The position numbers and the translations under genes are program-made. A stretch of DNA of 64,000 bases, from assembly GCF_018141525.1 (NCBI RefSeq), contig NZ_CP064655.1:1674001-1738000 (forward strand), given 5' to 3'. Positions 26,693 to 36,755 of the stretch are shown here, piece by piece. The notes beneath the pieces are model-generated. The model ran no database searches. It was not told where the DNA came from and saw nothing but the letters and a program-made list of their open reading frames with translations. Origin of the DNA: Miltoncostaea marina. GTDB lineage: Bacteria; Actinomycetota; Thermoleophilia; Miltoncostaeales; Miltoncostaeaceae. The stretch's first letter is position 1. Every line of letters begins with the position of its first letter.

Positions 26693-26738
26693 GCCTGAGC
26701 CACCCGCCGGGGCCGCGGTCCCGGCGGGTGGCTCAGGC
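26693..26738. terminator. Bidirectional terminator, 19-base-pair stem
   Basis: GCCTGAGCCACCCGCCGGG (26693-26711) pairs perfectly with 26720-26738 across an eight-base loop. It lies between the chemoreceptor stop (26690) and the convergent Cys-motif gene, whose stop codon is inside the right arm. It is the longest perfect stem noted in the window. Confidence 0.8.
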
Positions 26739-27053
26739 GATCTTGCGCACGATCAGGTAGCCGTCCTCCTGGTCGACCACCCGCTCCACCGCCGGCACCT
26801 CGTGCCCCGGCACGAGCACGAACTGCTCCGAGTCACGATGGATCGCCTCGTAGTGCCGCGGCCGGATGTCGATGCGCAGCCGGCAGTCGATGTCCGAGCA
26901 CTCGCAGAAGAAGCCGAACGGGGCGTCCGCGTCCTGGTCGTCCTCCTCGCGGATCTCGCCCAGGCGGTCCTTCATCCGCCGGTTGAGCTCCTCCATGAGC
27001 TCCTCGTTCCGGCGCAGACGGCGCGGATCCGCAGGCAGTTCCTCGTGGTGCAC
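26733..27053 (-). CDS. Conserved small protein with CxCxxxxC motif
   Basis: A 106-residue protein of a kind common in actinobacteria but without known function. The N-terminal helix (RRNEELMEELNRRMKDRLGEIRE) is charged. A cysteine motif follows, FFCECSDIDCRLRI (about 50-60), which could bind zinc. The C-terminal half, HYEAIHRDSEQFVLVPGHEVPAVERVV, is the most conserved part of the family as I recall it. The start is GTG, preceded by AAGGGGG. The 3' end lies in the shared bidirectional terminator. Confidence 0.75.
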   Translation of the reverse strand: MHHEELPADPRRLRRNEELMEELNRRMKDRLGEIREEDDQDADAPFGFFCECSDIDCRLRIDIRPRHYEAIHRDSEQFVLVPGHEVPAVERVVDQEDGYLIVRKIA

Positions 27054-27114
27054 GCCGCGCCCCCTTGTCGGTCAAGACGACCCCTCTTCTATCAGGCGCC
27101 GACGGCGCCGCGGG

Positions 27115-27288
27115 TCAGGGCGAGGGCGTCGCCGCGTCCTCACTCGCCGCCACGTCCGCCGGCCCGGTCTCGTCGGGCCAGCCCTCGTTGCCCTCGAGGG
27201 TCGCGGGCTGCACGCCCGGGCCCTCCCGTCCGTCGTCGGACGCCCACCGCCCGGCCTCGCCCGGGTCGCCGGCTCGCCTCGGGTCCAT
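27115..27288 (-). CDS. Small acidic hypothetical protein
   Basis: A 57-residue, hydrophilic, probably disordered protein (MDPRRAGDPGEAGRWASDD, then LEGNEGWPDETGPADVAAS). The case for it is a strong GAGGAGG six bases before ATG and an acidic composition unlike the Arg-rich random frames nearby. No family is recognised. It lies 61 bases upstream of the Cys-motif gene on the same strand and could be co-transcribed. Confidence 0.5.
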   Translation of the reverse strand: MDPRRAGDPGEAGRWASDDGREGPGVQPATLEGNEGWPDETGPADVAASEDAATPSP

Positions 27289-27355
27289 CGCCCACCTCCT
27301 CGATCGCGTCGCCTCCGGGGCTACCCGCCGCGGGTCCCGGCGACGCCGCCGGGCG

Positions 27356-27994
27356 TCAGCGCCGTCGCGCGCGGGCGTCGGCCTCGTAGCGGGTGAGGTC
27401 GAGCACCCAGAGCCAGGCGAGGCGCGTGAGGCCGTCGCGGGAGCGGGCCGAGGCGACGTTGACGGCGACGTCGGTCCCGGGGGCCGGCTCCTCGAGGCCG
27501 ACGGCGCGCGCGAACTGGTCGGGCCCCAGCTCGGCCAGCGGCGCGGTGAGGCTCACCACGTGGAGGGGGGTCAGGTAGACCCGGCGGCCCGCGTAGTAGG
27601 AGAGCCCGTACCGGGACAGCAGCGTGCCGAGCGCCAGGGCCGGGTCCCGCGCGAGGGCGGCGGCGTGCTCGGCGGAGTCGGCCGGCACCCGGTAGCCGGC
27701 GTCCACGGCGACGCGGCCCTCGACCTCGTTGACGCTCGTCGCCAGCGCCGTCCACGGCGCGCCGCCCGGCGCGGCGCGGGTCCAGAGCCGCAGCGTCGCC
27801 ACGGGGCCCTCGTAGGCCGCCGCGGCGTCGGGCCGCTCGACCGCGTCGTGGGCGTGGGTCTGGCGCAGCACGTCGCGGCTCATCGCGGCGTAGCGGGCGG
27901 CCGGCACGCGCAGGGAGGGGCCCGAGGGCGGCTCGTCCGCGCGGGCGGGCGCGAGCGCCTCGGCGATCTGCTCGGGGGTCTGGTGCGGGGGCAT
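27356..27994 (-). CDS. Hypothetical protein
   Basis: A 212-residue soluble protein I do not recognise. Composition and codon use look coding. Features include RYAAMSRDVLRQTHAHDAVE near residue 34, a region VEGRVAVDAGYRVPADSAEHAAAL, and RYGLSYYAGRRVYLTPLHVVSL near 130. No membrane segment, signal peptide or catalytic motif is seen. It is divergent from the secreted protein gene; the 98-base gap between them holds that gene's promoter. Confidence 0.65.
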   Translation of the reverse strand: MPPHQTPEQIAEALAPARADEPPSGPSLRVPAARYAAMSRDVLRQTHAHDAVERPDAAAAYEGPVATLRLWTRAAPGGAPWTALATSVNEVEGRVAVDAGYRVPADSAEHAAALARDPALALGTLLSRYGLSYYAGRRVYLTPLHVVSLTAPLAELGPDQFARAVGLEEPAPGTDVAVNVASARSRDGLTRLAWLWVLDLTRYEADARARRR

Positions 27995-28079
27995 CCGCGG
28001 CAGCCTACCGGTGCGGCCGGGCGCCCCGGACGGGTGATCGTCGTGCCCTGGCGGTTTCAGGTTCGCGCGTTGGGGACAG

Positions 28080-28085
28080 TAGGGT
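28080..28085 (+). promoter_or_regulatory. -10 element deciding the start of the secreted protein gene
   Basis: TAGGGT overlaps the upstream GTG (28084) and is seven bases before ATG 28093, so the ATG is the probable leaderless start. Confidence 0.45.
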
Positions 28086-28092
28086 GGCGGAA

Positions 28093-29151
28093 ATGCAGGG
28101 CCAGTGCCACGCTCGATGGAGGCCCGCCGCAGCCGCGGGCGCGCTCGCGTGCGCCCTGGCCGCCGCGCCCGCCGCCCTCGCCGCCCCGCCCGTCATCTCC
28201 GGCGCGGACGACGAGATCTGGAACCGGCCGCCCGAGTACACCGTCACCGGCGACCCCGACGCGACCTACTGGTGGACCAGCACGGCGCCGCAGCTCTCGT
28301 TCAACCGCGGCAGCCCCTTCACGATCCGCCTGCCGCAGAACATCCGGGACGGCCGTCACACGATCCTCGTCTGGACGGGCCGCGACTCCCAGGGCGAGGA
28401 CCGCACCGAGAGCGCGCGGCGGACCTTCGTCGTCGACCGCACGCCGCCCGGCCCGCTCACGATCACGGGGGCGAGCACGATCGCCGCCGGGCAGCCGGTG
28501 ACGTTCGGCTGGAGCGGCGGCGAGGCCGGCGCGCGGTTCAGCTGGCGCGTCGACGCGCCGACCGGCCAGATCCAGGGACCCGTGGAGACGACCAGCCCGG
28601 TGGCCTCGCCGGCCCCGCTGCAGCCCGGTGCGTACACCCTGGTGGTGCGGCAGATCGACGCCGCCGGCAACGCCGGCCCCGAGGCCGCGGCCGCCTTCTC
28701 GATCGTGTCGGTCCCGCCCGCCGCCCCGGCGTCGCCGGCGCCGGCCCCCGCCGCGCCGTCGCCCATCGCCGCCGGGGCCCTGCCGCTGCCGACCGGCCCC
28801 GCGCTCATCCGCATCGCGCTGCCGTCGCAGAACGCCGGCCGGCTCACGCCGCGCCGCGCGGCGGTCGTGCGCACGCGCCGGCCGATGCTGCGGTGGAAGC
28901 GCGGCCCGCGCGGCACCCGGCTCTACAACGTGCAGATCTTCCGCGTCGACACCAGCCGGATGGCCTCGTCGAACGCCGTGCGGCTGCGCAAGCTGCGCAG
29001 CGTCTTCCCGCGCCGCAACCGGATGCGCGCGCCGAGGCTGGTGCTGGGCGCCTGCTACGTCTGGCGCGTGTGGCCCTACCGCACGGACGACTTCACGAAG
29101 CGCCCGCTGGGCGTGAGCAACTTCTGCGTGGCCCCGCGCCGGCGCCGCTGA
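28093..29151 (+). CDS. Secreted Ig-like repeat protein with basic C-terminal domain
   Basis: A 352-residue exported protein. The signal peptide has a basic N terminus and the hydrophobic run [19 protein letters not shown], with cleavage expected after ALA-A. Two Ig-like segments follow ([20 protein letters not shown] and [21 protein letters not shown]), then a Pro/Ala linker. The C-terminal domain is Arg/Trp/Tyr-rich: [20 protein letters not shown], later [21 protein letters not shown] associate that last domain with Thermoleophilia surface proteins. Two Cys in it could pair. The role is probably cell-surface; no enzyme motif is present. Confidence 0.8.
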   Translation: MQGQCHARWRPAAAAGALACALAAAPAALAAPPVISGADDEIWNRPPEYTVTGDPDATYWWTSTAPQLSFNRGSPFTIRLPQNIRDGRHTILVWTGRDSQGEDRTESARRTFVVDRTPPGPLTITGASTIAAGQPVTFGWSGGEAGARFSWRVDAPTGQIQGPVETTSPVASPAPLQPGAYTLVVRQIDAAGNAGPEAAAAFSIVSVPPAAPASPAPAPAAPSPIAAGALPLPTGPALIRIALPSQNAGRLTPRRAAVVRTRRPMLRWKRGPRGTRLYNVQIFRVDTSRMASSNAVRLRKLRSVFPRRNRMRAPRLVLGACYVWRVWPYRTDDFTKRPLGVSNFCVAPRRRR

Positions 29152-29165
29152 GCGGGGCGACCCCC

Positions 29166-29339
29166 ATGCGGCGCCTGTCGTGGGCGTCCTACGGCACCGC
29201 GGTGGGGCTCGGCCTGGGGACGGTCGCGGCGATGGCGCTCGACGCGCAGGTCGTCGCGCCCGCCGGCGCCGCCGTCGGCGCCGTCGCGGGCGTGGTGATC
29301 GGCCGGCTGCGGGAGCGGCGGACGCGGCGGGCCCGGTGA
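29166..29339 (+). CDS. Small membrane protein with glycine-zipper-like helices
   Basis: A 57-residue protein with two hydrophobic stretches rich in Gly and Ala ([17 protein letters not shown] and [17 protein letters not shown]) and a strongly basic tail (RERRTRRAR). The spacing of glycines suggests helix packing in the membrane. Function unknown. It lies 14 bases after the secreted protein gene, and its stop overlaps the GTG of the oxidoreductase gene (GTGA), which supports its being a real translated gene. Confidence 0.6.
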   Translation: MRRLSWASYGTAVGLGLGTVAAMALDAQVVAPAGAAVGAVAGVVIGRLRERRTRRAR

Positions 29340-30331
29340 GGGCCGTCGTCGTCGCCGAGCCGGGCGGCCCCGAGGCGCTCGCGCTCGCGGAGGTGGACGA
29401 CCCCCGGCCGGGGCCCGGCGACGTGGTGCTCGAGGTGGCCGCGACGGCGGTCAACCGCGCCGACCTGCTGCAGCGCGCCGGGCGCTACCCGCCGCCGCCC
29501 GGCGCCGGCCCGATCCTCGGGCTGGAGGCCTCGGGGGTGGTCGCCGAGGTCGGCGAGGAGGTCGAGGGCTGGTCGGCGGGCGACCGCGCCATGGCGCTGC
29601 TGTCGGGCGGCGGCTACGCGGAGCGGGTCGCCGTGCCGGCGGGCCAGCTGCTGCCGGTGCCGCGCGGCATGGACCTCGTGCGGGCCGCGGCCGTGCCCGA
29701 GGTCTTCCTCACCGCCTTCCTGTCGCTACGGCACCTGGCCGGGCTCGCGCCCGGCGAGACGGCGCTGGTGCACGCGGCGGCCAGCGGCGTCGGCACCGCG
29801 GCGGTGCAGATCGCCCGCGAGATGGGCGCCCGCAGCGTCGGCACCGTGCGCCGCGAGGCGAAGGCCGACGTGGTGGAGGAGCTCGGCGCGACCGCCGTCG
29901 TGGCCCGCGACGGCCGCTTCGCCGACGAGGTGCGCGCCGCCACGGACGGCCGCGGCGCCGACGTGATCCTCGACACGGTCGGGGCCTCCTACTGGGACGA
30001 GAACGTCCGGGCGCTCGCCCGCCTCGGGCGCATCTCGGTGATCGGCCTGGTGGGCGGCCGCCGCGCCCAGGTCGATCTCGGCGCCCTGCTGCCGCTGCAG
30101 GCCACCGTCCGGGCCAGCACGCTGCGCGGGCGCACCCCCGACGAGAAGGCCGCCCTCGTGCGCGACTTCGCCGCCTGGGGCTGCCCCCGGCTCGACGACG
30201 GCCGCCTCGTGCCGATCATCGACCGCGTCCTCGCGCTGGAGGAGGTCGCCGCGGCCCACCGGGCGGTCGGCGACGACGCGACCGTCGGCAAGGTGGTCCT
30301 GCGGGTGGCCGGCGGGGGCGCCGGCGGCTGA
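29336..30331 (+). CDS. NADPH:quinone oxidoreductase (PIG3-like, zinc-free MDR)
   Basis: A 331-residue member of the medium-chain dehydrogenase/reductase family. The N-terminal catalytic domain contains [18 protein letters not shown], characteristic of PIG3-type quinone oxidoreductases, and lacks the structural and catalytic zinc cysteines. The Rossmann domain has [19 protein letters not shown]. It probably reduces quinones with NADPH. GTG 29336 overlaps the previous stop, so the small membrane protein and this enzyme are translationally coupled. Confidence 0.92.
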   Translation: MRAVVVAEPGGPEALALAEVDDPRPGPGDVVLEVAATAVNRADLLQRAGRYPPPPGAGPILGLEASGVVAEVGEEVEGWSAGDRAMALLSGGGYAERVAVPAGQLLPVPRGMDLVRAAAVPEVFLTAFLSLRHLAGLAPGETALVHAAASGVGTAAVQIAREMGARSVGTVRREAKADVVEELGATAVVARDGRFADEVRAATDGRGADVILDTVGASYWDENVRALARLGRISVIGLVGGRRAQVDLGALLPLQATVRASTLRGRTPDEKAALVRDFAAWGCPRLDDGRLVPIIDRVLALEEVAAAHRAVGDDATVGKVVLRVAGGGAGG

Positions 30332-30364
30332 GCGCGCATCCGCAGGGCCGCCCGGGTCATGCGC

Positions 30365-30370
30365 TACGGT
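30365..30370 (+). promoter_or_regulatory. -10 element of the small membrane-anchored protein gene
   Basis: TACGGT gives a leader of about 30 bases that contains GGAACGGAG before ATG 30408. Confidence 0.35.
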
Positions 30371-30407
30371 TCACGCCCGTCCACTCCCGGACCGGAACGG
30401 AGACGTG

Positions 30408-30557
30408 ATGAAGAAGCTGCTGGTGCTGCTCGCCCTGGGCGGCCTCGCCTACTGGCTCGTCAAGGACCGCCTCGGCGGGGAGCCCGACGAGTTCGTCTTC
30501 ACCGAGGCGCCGCCGGCGGGCGAGCCCGAGGTCGCCTCGCCGCCCCCCGCGGTCTGA
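30408..30557 (+). CDS. Small membrane-anchored protein (DLW-39-like)
   Basis: A 49-residue protein. A basic MKK start precedes a single transmembrane helix (LLVLLALGGLAYWLV), then VKDRLGGEPDEFVFTEAPP and a Pro-rich tail. Layout and length recall the actinobacterial DLW-39 family (MKKLLVL helix, then an acidic/aromatic motif), though the DLW signature itself is replaced by EFVFTEA. Function unknown. GGAACGGAG precedes the ATG. It is too short to be confirmed by codon use alone. Confidence 0.6.
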   Translation: MKKLLVLLALGGLAYWLVKDRLGGEPDEFVFTEAPPAGEPEVASPPPAV

Positions 30558-30576
30558 CCCGGGGGCGGCGCCGCCC

Positions 30577-31062
30577 GTGACGCTCCGCCTCGGCGACGCC
30601 CACCGCGCGGCGGCGGACGCGCTGGACGCCGAGCTGCGCGCCGGCGCCGAGGCGATCGGCGTCGGGCTGCAGCCGCACCTGCGCCGCCTCGCGCCGGGGC
30701 TCACCCGCCCGCGCGAGGGCGACGCCGGAGAGGCCGACGCCACGCTCCTCGAGCTCGACCTCGAGCGCGACGGCGAGCCGGACGCCCTGAGCCTCGTCGC
30801 CTGCCTCGCCGCCCACCGCGGCTACGTGGCGTCCCGGGGGGAGCCCGACGGCGTCAGCGCCGGGGCGCTGGCGATCGCCCGGCTGCTCGTGTGGGGTCAG
30901 CGCGCCGCCATGCTCGGGCCGGCGCCGCGCATCGAGTGGATCGGCCCGGCCGCGCGGCGACCCGAGGCCGGCGACCGCCTGGCCCTGTCGGCGCGCTGCG
31001 CGCTCGAGATGGGCGGCGCCACCCGGCGCGCCGAGGCCGTCGCGCTGATCGCGCGGCCGTAG
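30577..31062 (+). CDS. Hypothetical protein
   Basis: A 161-residue soluble protein without recognisable family. It is acidic in the N-terminal half (GDAGEADATLLELDLERDG) and hydrophobic in the centre (SLVACLAAHRGYVAS, SAGALAIARLLVWGQRAAML). It ends with a strand-rich segment (RIEWIGPAARR, DRLALSARCALEMGG). The GTG start lies 19 bases after the small membrane protein gene, so the two probably form an operon. No ribosome binding site is obvious. Confidence 0.55.
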   Translation: MTLRLGDAHRAAADALDAELRAGAEAIGVGLQPHLRRLAPGLTRPREGDAGEADATLLELDLERDGEPDALSLVACLAAHRGYVASRGEPDGVSAGALAIARLLVWGQRAAMLGPAPRIEWIGPAARRPEAGDRLALSARCALEMGGATRRAEAVALIARP

Positions 31063-31460
31063 GCGCAGGCCGCGCGAGCGACCGCCGCGGGCGGGGGCGG
31101 ACGGTCGGCGGCGCCAGCGGCGTCCCGACCCCCACGCCGCCCGGCGGCCGGCGGGGCCGCGAGCGCGTCCCGCCAGCGCGTCGTCCAGGCGGGATCGGCC
31201 CTCCGCAGGCGCGCCGTGCGAGGGTTCTCGCGCATGGCCCAGCGGACGTCGGGTGGGGCTCCGCCACGAGGGCGGCTCGGCGGCGAGCGGCTCGCCGCGT
31301 CGCGCGGCCACGCGCCCGAGGCCGACGACGCCCGCCATCAGACGACGACCTCCGGCCGGTTCCCCCGCGGCCCGGGCAGCCCGGACACCGAGCGCAGGGA
31401 GGCCGCCGGATCGGCCGCCGGCGCCGGCGCGTCGCGGTGCGCCGCGACCGACGTCACGGC
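31063..31460. other. Gap between hypothetical gene and rpoD, no confident gene
   Basis: About 400 bases. On the minus strand two short overlapping frames can be drawn: 39 codons from GTG near 31450 (MTSVAAHRDAPAPAADPAAS, ending RPEVVV) and a fragment DVRWAMRENPRTARLRRADP. The latter looks protein-like but has no good start. They may be remnants of a decayed gene. No terminator or RNA gene is recognised. Confidence 0.4.
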
Positions 31461-32524
<1,064 letters not shown>

Positions 32525-32528
<4 letters not shown>

Positions 32529-34255
32529 CGCTCGCCCCGGAGGGCCGTGCGTACCTTGCGCGCCAGCCGCAGCACCCGCATCCGCTCCCGCTCGTCGCCG
32601 GCCTCGCGCAGCTCGGCGGCGCGCCGCTCGAGCATCGGCAGCTCGACCCGCAGGGCGGCCTCGCGCAGCTCCGCCTCGGTCGGGGTGCCGTCGGCCATCT
32701 CGATGCGCAGCGCGATCGCCAGATCCTCCAACTCGTCCGGCCAGGCGTCGAGGTCGATCTCGCCCCGGCGCACCAGCTCGAAGGCCCGCCGGTGGGCGCC
32801 CTCGGCGAACGCCTCCGGCGGCAGGCCCTCCACGTAGGGGCGCGCCGCGCGCGGCAGCTCCACGGCCATGGCCAGGAAGCGGCGCTCGCGCACCTCGTCG
32901 GGCGACGCCTCGCGCTCGGGCAGCACGGCGGCGGGCGCGGCGGCGGCGGGGGCCTCGCCGGAGGAGCGGCGCAAGCGCTCCTCCATCCCCTGGGACAGTC
33001 GGAGCAGGCTCGCGGTCAATCGGATCCCCTCGTCCTTCTCGACCGAGTCCGGGAAGCGGCGGAGCAGCGCGGCGATCTCCTCCAACGCGACCTCCCGTCC
33101 TCGGGGTGACTCACCCGCCCGCGCGACGCGGGCGGCGATGAGGGAACGTATCAGAGGTTGCGAACTCCGTACGGCTTCGGCCAGTGCGGCGCGACCATCC
33201 GCGTCGACGGCGAGGTCGCCCGGATCGCGCCCGGGGGGCAGGGGCACCGCGGACCACGCCAGGTTGACGTCCGCGGCCGCCTCCACGCTGCGCCACGCCG
33301 CGCGCTCGCCGGCCGCGTCGGCGTCGAAGCACAGGCGCACCTCGGGGGCCCAGCGGCGCAGCAGGCGGATCTGCTCCGTGGTGAGCGAGGTGCCCATGCA
33401 CGCGACCGCCGACCCGACGCCCGCGGCGCGCAGCCCGAGCACGTCCGTGTAGCCCTCCACCACCACGAAGAAGCCCTCGCGCGCCGCCGCGCCCCGCGCC
33501 TCGGCCAGCCCGAACAGCAGCGTGCGCTTGCGGAAGTTGGGGCCCTCCGGCGAGTTGACGTACTTCGCGCGCTGCGCCGGATCGAGGGTGCGCCCGCCGA
33601 AGCCCTGCACCCGGCCCTGGCCGTCGGCGATGGGGAACATGATGCGCGAGGTGAAGAAGTCCGCCGCGTTGCCGCCGCGCCGGCGCGCCAGGCCCGCGTC
33701 GACGAGCTCCTCGCGCGTGAACCCCTGGCGCAGCGCGCGCTGGGCGAGCCGCGCGCCCCCGCCCGGCGAGTAGCCCACCCGCAGCTCGCGCAGCAGCGCC
33801 TCCTCGAAGCCGCGCCCGAGCAGGTACTCCCGGGCGGCCGCCGCCTCGTCGGCCCGCCAGAGGTACTCGGCGTAGAAGGCGGCGGCGCGGTCGAGCAGCT
33901 TGCGCCGCCGGTCGACGACCTGGCGCCGCGCGGCCTCCTCGGGCGACTCCTCCTCGAAGGTGACCGGGATGCCGAAGCGCTCGGCGAGCGCCTGCACGGC
34001 CTCGCCGAAGGTCGCCGCGCCCTCCTGCTCGCGCATCCAGGTGATCGCGTCCCCCGTGGCGTGGCAGCCGTGGCAGTAGTAGCGGCGGAAGTCCGGCGGC
34101 AGCAGGCTGAACGACGGCGAGCGCTCGTCGTGGAAGGGGCACCTCCCCCACCAGCGCCCGCCCCGGCGCACCAGCTCGACGCGGCCGCGCACCAGCTCCA
34201 CCAGGTCCGCGCCCTGGCGGACCGACTCGACGCTCTGGGGGGAGATGAGGGGCAC
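32525..34255 (-). CDS. dnaG: DNA primase
   Basis: A 576-residue primase that lays RNA primers at replication forks. The CHC2 zinc finger ([12 protein letters not shown]...[11 protein letters not shown]) is near residue 40-63. The TOPRIM core shows [12 protein letters not shown] and [12 protein letters not shown]. The C-terminal helicase-binding region is present. The open frame continues upstream of the true start; GTG 34255 is chosen because GGAGG precedes it and homology begins at [11 protein letters not shown]. Overlapping divergent promoters serve dnaG and msrA. The stop overlaps rpoD. Confidence 0.95.
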
Positions 34256-34294
34256 GCGCCTCCAGCGGTCCGACGACGTCCGGGCTGTCCGCGG

Positions 34295-34332
34295 AGGATA
34301 GGGAGGCGCGGCGGGCCGGACCGTCCTATCCT
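34295..34332. promoter_or_regulatory. Overlapping divergent promoters of dnaG and msrA
   Basis: TATCCT on the minus strand (34295-34300) points to dnaG and TATCCT on the plus strand (34327-34332) points to msrA. Their -35 regions would overlap, so the two could compete for polymerase. Confidence 0.45.
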
Positions 34333-34361
34333 CGGTGTCGACCGCGACAAGGAGGACGACG

Positions 34362-35018
34362 ATGGGCCTCTTCCCCTGGACGAAGCCGGCGATGGTCGCC
34401 GAGGAGGACGCCCTCCCCGGGCGGGCCGCCTCCATGCCGGTCACCGGGACGCACTTCGTGCTCGGCACGCCGATCGAGCCGCCCTTCCCGCCGGACACGG
34501 AGGAGGCCGTCCTCGGGCTCGGCTGCTTCTGGGGCGCGGAGCGGGTCTTCTGGCAGACGCCCGGCGTGCACACCACGGCGGTCGGCTACGCGGGCGGCCA
34601 CACGCCCAACCCGACCTACGAGGAGGTCTGCTCGGGCCTGACCGGGCACGCCGAGGTCGTGCGGGTGGTCTTCCGGCCCGCCGAGGTGTCCTACGAGGAG
34701 ATCCTGCGCCGCTTCTGGGAGGCGCACGACCCCACCCAGGGGATGCGCCAGGGCAACGACGTGGGCACCCAGTACCGCTCGGCGGTCTACACCACCTCCG
34801 AGGCGCAGCGCGCCGTGGCCGAGGCCTCGCGCGACGCGTACGCCGCGCGCCTGGCCGAGGCGGGCTACGGGCCGGTCACGACCGAGATCGCGCCCGCGGG
34901 CCCCTTCTACTACGCCGAGGACCACCACCAGCAGTACCTGGCGAAGGTGCCCAACGGCTACTGCGGCCTGGGCGGCACCGGCGTGAGCTGCCCCGTGGGG
35001 GTCGTCGCCGCCGAGTAG
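34362..35018 (+). CDS. msrA: Peptide-methionine (S)-S-oxide reductase
   Basis: A 218-residue MsrA that repairs oxidised methionine. The catalytic motif is [13 protein letters not shown], with the nucleophilic Cys near residue 55. Conserved [19 protein letters not shown] and [12 protein letters not shown] follow, and [12 protein letters not shown] near the C terminus. The resolving Cys are probably in [15 protein letters not shown] 34362 has AAGGAGG at 34349-34355. It interrupts the dgt-dnaG segment of an otherwise minus-strand cluster. Confidence 0.96.
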   Translation: MGLFPWTKPAMVAEEDALPGRAASMPVTGTHFVLGTPIEPPFPPDTEEAVLGLGCFWGAERVFWQTPGVHTTAVGYAGGHTPNPTYEEVCSGLTGHAEVVRVVFRPAEVSYEEILRRFWEAHDPTQGMRQGNDVGTQYRSAVYTTSEAQRAVAEASRDAYAARLAEAGYGPVTTEIAPAGPFYYAEDHHQQYLAKVPNGYCGLGGTGVSCPVGVVAAE

Positions 35019-35021
35019 GCC

Positions 35022-36011
35022 CTACAGCGGCCCCTCGCGCGGCACGAACGCGTCGAGGAAGCGCCGCAGCGCGTAGCGGTCCGTCATGCCGGCCACGTGG
35101 TCCGTCACCCGGGTCACGGGGTCGGCCTCGGCGGCCGGCGGGAGCTCCTCGGGGTGGGTCTCGTACCAGTCGACCAGGCCGCGCACGACGTTGCCGGCAC
35201 GGTCGGCCTCGACGCTCGCCGGCGGCGCCAGGTAGACGCGCTCGAACATGAACCTGCGCAGCCGCAGGAACGCCGCGCCGATGTCCGGCGACTGGCGGAT
35301 CTCGTCGGCGTCGCGGCTGGCCTCGATGACGTCGGCCACGAGGGTCGTGAGCCGCTCCGACGTGGTCGCGCCAAGGATCGCGACCTCGTCGGCGGGCAGC
35401 GCCCCCGGCGCCACCACCCCGGCGCGCAGGGCGTCGTCGATGTCGTGGTTGACGTAGGCGACCCGGTCCATCAGGCGCACCACCTGGCCCTCGAGGGTGG
35501 CCGGCCGCCCCGGCCCGGTGTGGTGGAGGATGCCGTCGCGCACCTCGTCGGTCAGGTTGAGCCCGCGCCCGCCGCGCTCGAGCACGTCGACGACGCGCAG
35601 GCTCTGGACGTTGTGCCGGAAGCGCCGCCCGTGGCGCTCGCGCAGGAGGGCGTCGAGGGCCGCCTCGCCCGCGTGGCCGAACGGCGCGTGGCCCAGGTCG
35701 TGCCCCATGGCGATCGCCTCGACCAGGTCCTCGTTGAGCTCGAGCGCGCGCGCGACGGTGCGCGAGACGGCCGAGACCTCCAGCGTGTGCGTGAGGCGGG
35801 TGCGGTAGTGGTCGCCCGCCGGCGCGACGAAGACCTGCGTCTTGTGCTTGAGCCGGCGGAACGAGGTCGAGTGGATGATCCGGTCGCGGTCGCGCTGGAA
35901 GGCGGTGCGGTAGCGGCAGGGCTCCTCGCGCGCCGCCCGCGTGGCCGCCTCCGCCCGGGCCGCGCGGGGGCCGAGCGGCGGCTCGCGGGCCCAGACCCGG
36001 TCCGCGCTCAC
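35022..36011 (-). CDS. dgt: dGTPase-type HD domain triphosphohydrolase
   Basis: A 329-residue deoxyguanosinetriphosphate triphosphohydrolase-like protein, hydrolysing dNTPs to nucleoside and triphosphate. HD-domain metal ligands are visible in TRLTHTLEVSAVSR (His), AMGHDLGHAPFGHAGE (HD pair) and VNHDIDDALR (Asp). The Dgt signature YRTAFQRDRDRIIHSTSFRRLKHKTQVF is near the N terminus. The GTG start overlaps the stop of the upstream hypothetical gene (GTGA). It belongs to the conserved glyS-dgt-dnaG-rpoD series. Confidence 0.94.
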   Translation of the reverse strand: MSADRVWAREPPLGPRAARAEAATRAAREEPCRYRTAFQRDRDRIIHSTSFRRLKHKTQVFVAPAGDHYRTRLTHTLEVSAVSRTVARALELNEDLVEAIAMGHDLGHAPFGHAGEAALDALLRERHGRRFRHNVQSLRVVDVLERGGRGLNLTDEVRDGILHHTGPGRPATLEGQVVRLMDRVAYVNHDIDDALRAGVVAPGALPADEVAILGATTSERLTTLVADVIEASRDADEIRQSPDIGAAFLRLRRFMFERVYLAPPASVEADRAGNVVRGLVDWYETHPEELPPAAEADPVTRVTDHVAGMTDRYALRRFLDAFVPREGPL

Positions 36012-36742
36012 ACCGCCGGCAGGAGCGGGATCGGGAAGACCCACGGGCCGGAGGCGCGCCGCCCGCGGTCGGCGTCGGCCTCCACCGTGCCGACCGTCAC
36101 CGTCAGCCGGCGCACGTCCTCGGGGATCGCCGGGGCCACCACGAGCGCGCCCTCCAGGCGGTTGCCCTCCGGCCGGCCTTCCGTCGGTGCCACCCGGTAG
36201 CGGCGCCCGGCGTCGTCCACCACGGCGACGTCGAGCACGCACATCGCGGTGCGGGTGCGGGCGTCCGAGGCGTGGCACATGTAGCGCAGGCGGGCGCCGG
36301 CGTCGTGGCGCTCGAGCGCCACCATCGCGATGTCGAGGCCCTCGACCGACTGGATCTGGTTGACGGGGACCACCTCGCGCAACGAGGACGGCACCAGGTC
36401 GAGCGCCTGCGGGAACGGCTCCGGCACCTCGCCCCACGCCTCGGGCGGCTCGCCGGCCGGGACCTCCGGCGCGGGCGCCGCCTGCGGCGAGCGGTGCTTC
36501 CACACGCCGGGGGTCTCGCGGAAGATCTCCACCAGCGTGCGGTGCGACAGCGCGCGCCCATCGTCGGGCACGTACACCCCGCGCGCCTCCCCCGCGCGCG
36601 CCAGCGCGAACAGCGCCGCGGGCGGGCCGGCGGGGTCGGTGCGGTCGGCGTAGTGGAGGCGGGTGACCCGCCAGCCCTCGGCGATCAGCTGGACGAGGTC
36701 GGCCAGGCTGGCGAGCTCGTAGTGGCGGTCGGAGGCGGCCAT
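36008..36742 (-). CDS. Hypothetical protein between glyS and dgt
   Basis: A 244-residue soluble protein. The N-terminal part (residues 1-80) looks like a small alpha/beta domain (YELASLADLVQLIAEGWRVTRLHYADR; ALFALARAGEARGVYVPDDG). The C-terminal half reads as a beta-sandwich: QSVEGLDIAMVALERHDAGA, RLRYMCHASDARTRTAMCVLDVAVVDDAG, VRRLTVTVGTV. No known domain is recognised. It starts 14 bases after glyS and its stop overlaps the dgt start, so it is certainly part of the operon. Confidence 0.7.
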   Translation of the reverse strand: MAASDRHYELASLADLVQLIAEGWRVTRLHYADRTDPAGPPAALFALARAGEARGVYVPDDGRALSHRTLVEIFRETPGVWKHRSPQAAPAPEVPAGEPPEAWGEVPEPFPQALDLVPSSLREVVPVNQIQSVEGLDIAMVALERHDAGARLRYMCHASDARTRTAMCVLDVAVVDDAGRRYRVAPTEGRPEGNRLEGALVVAPAIPEDVRRLTVTVGTVEADADRGRRASGPWVFPIPLLPAV

Positions 36743-36755
36743 GCCGCTCAGGCGC

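Noticed and set aside
26866-27396. Plus-strand frames over the Cys-motif gene
   Set aside because: Ser/Arg-rich antisense shadows without start signals; the minus-strand protein has clear family features.
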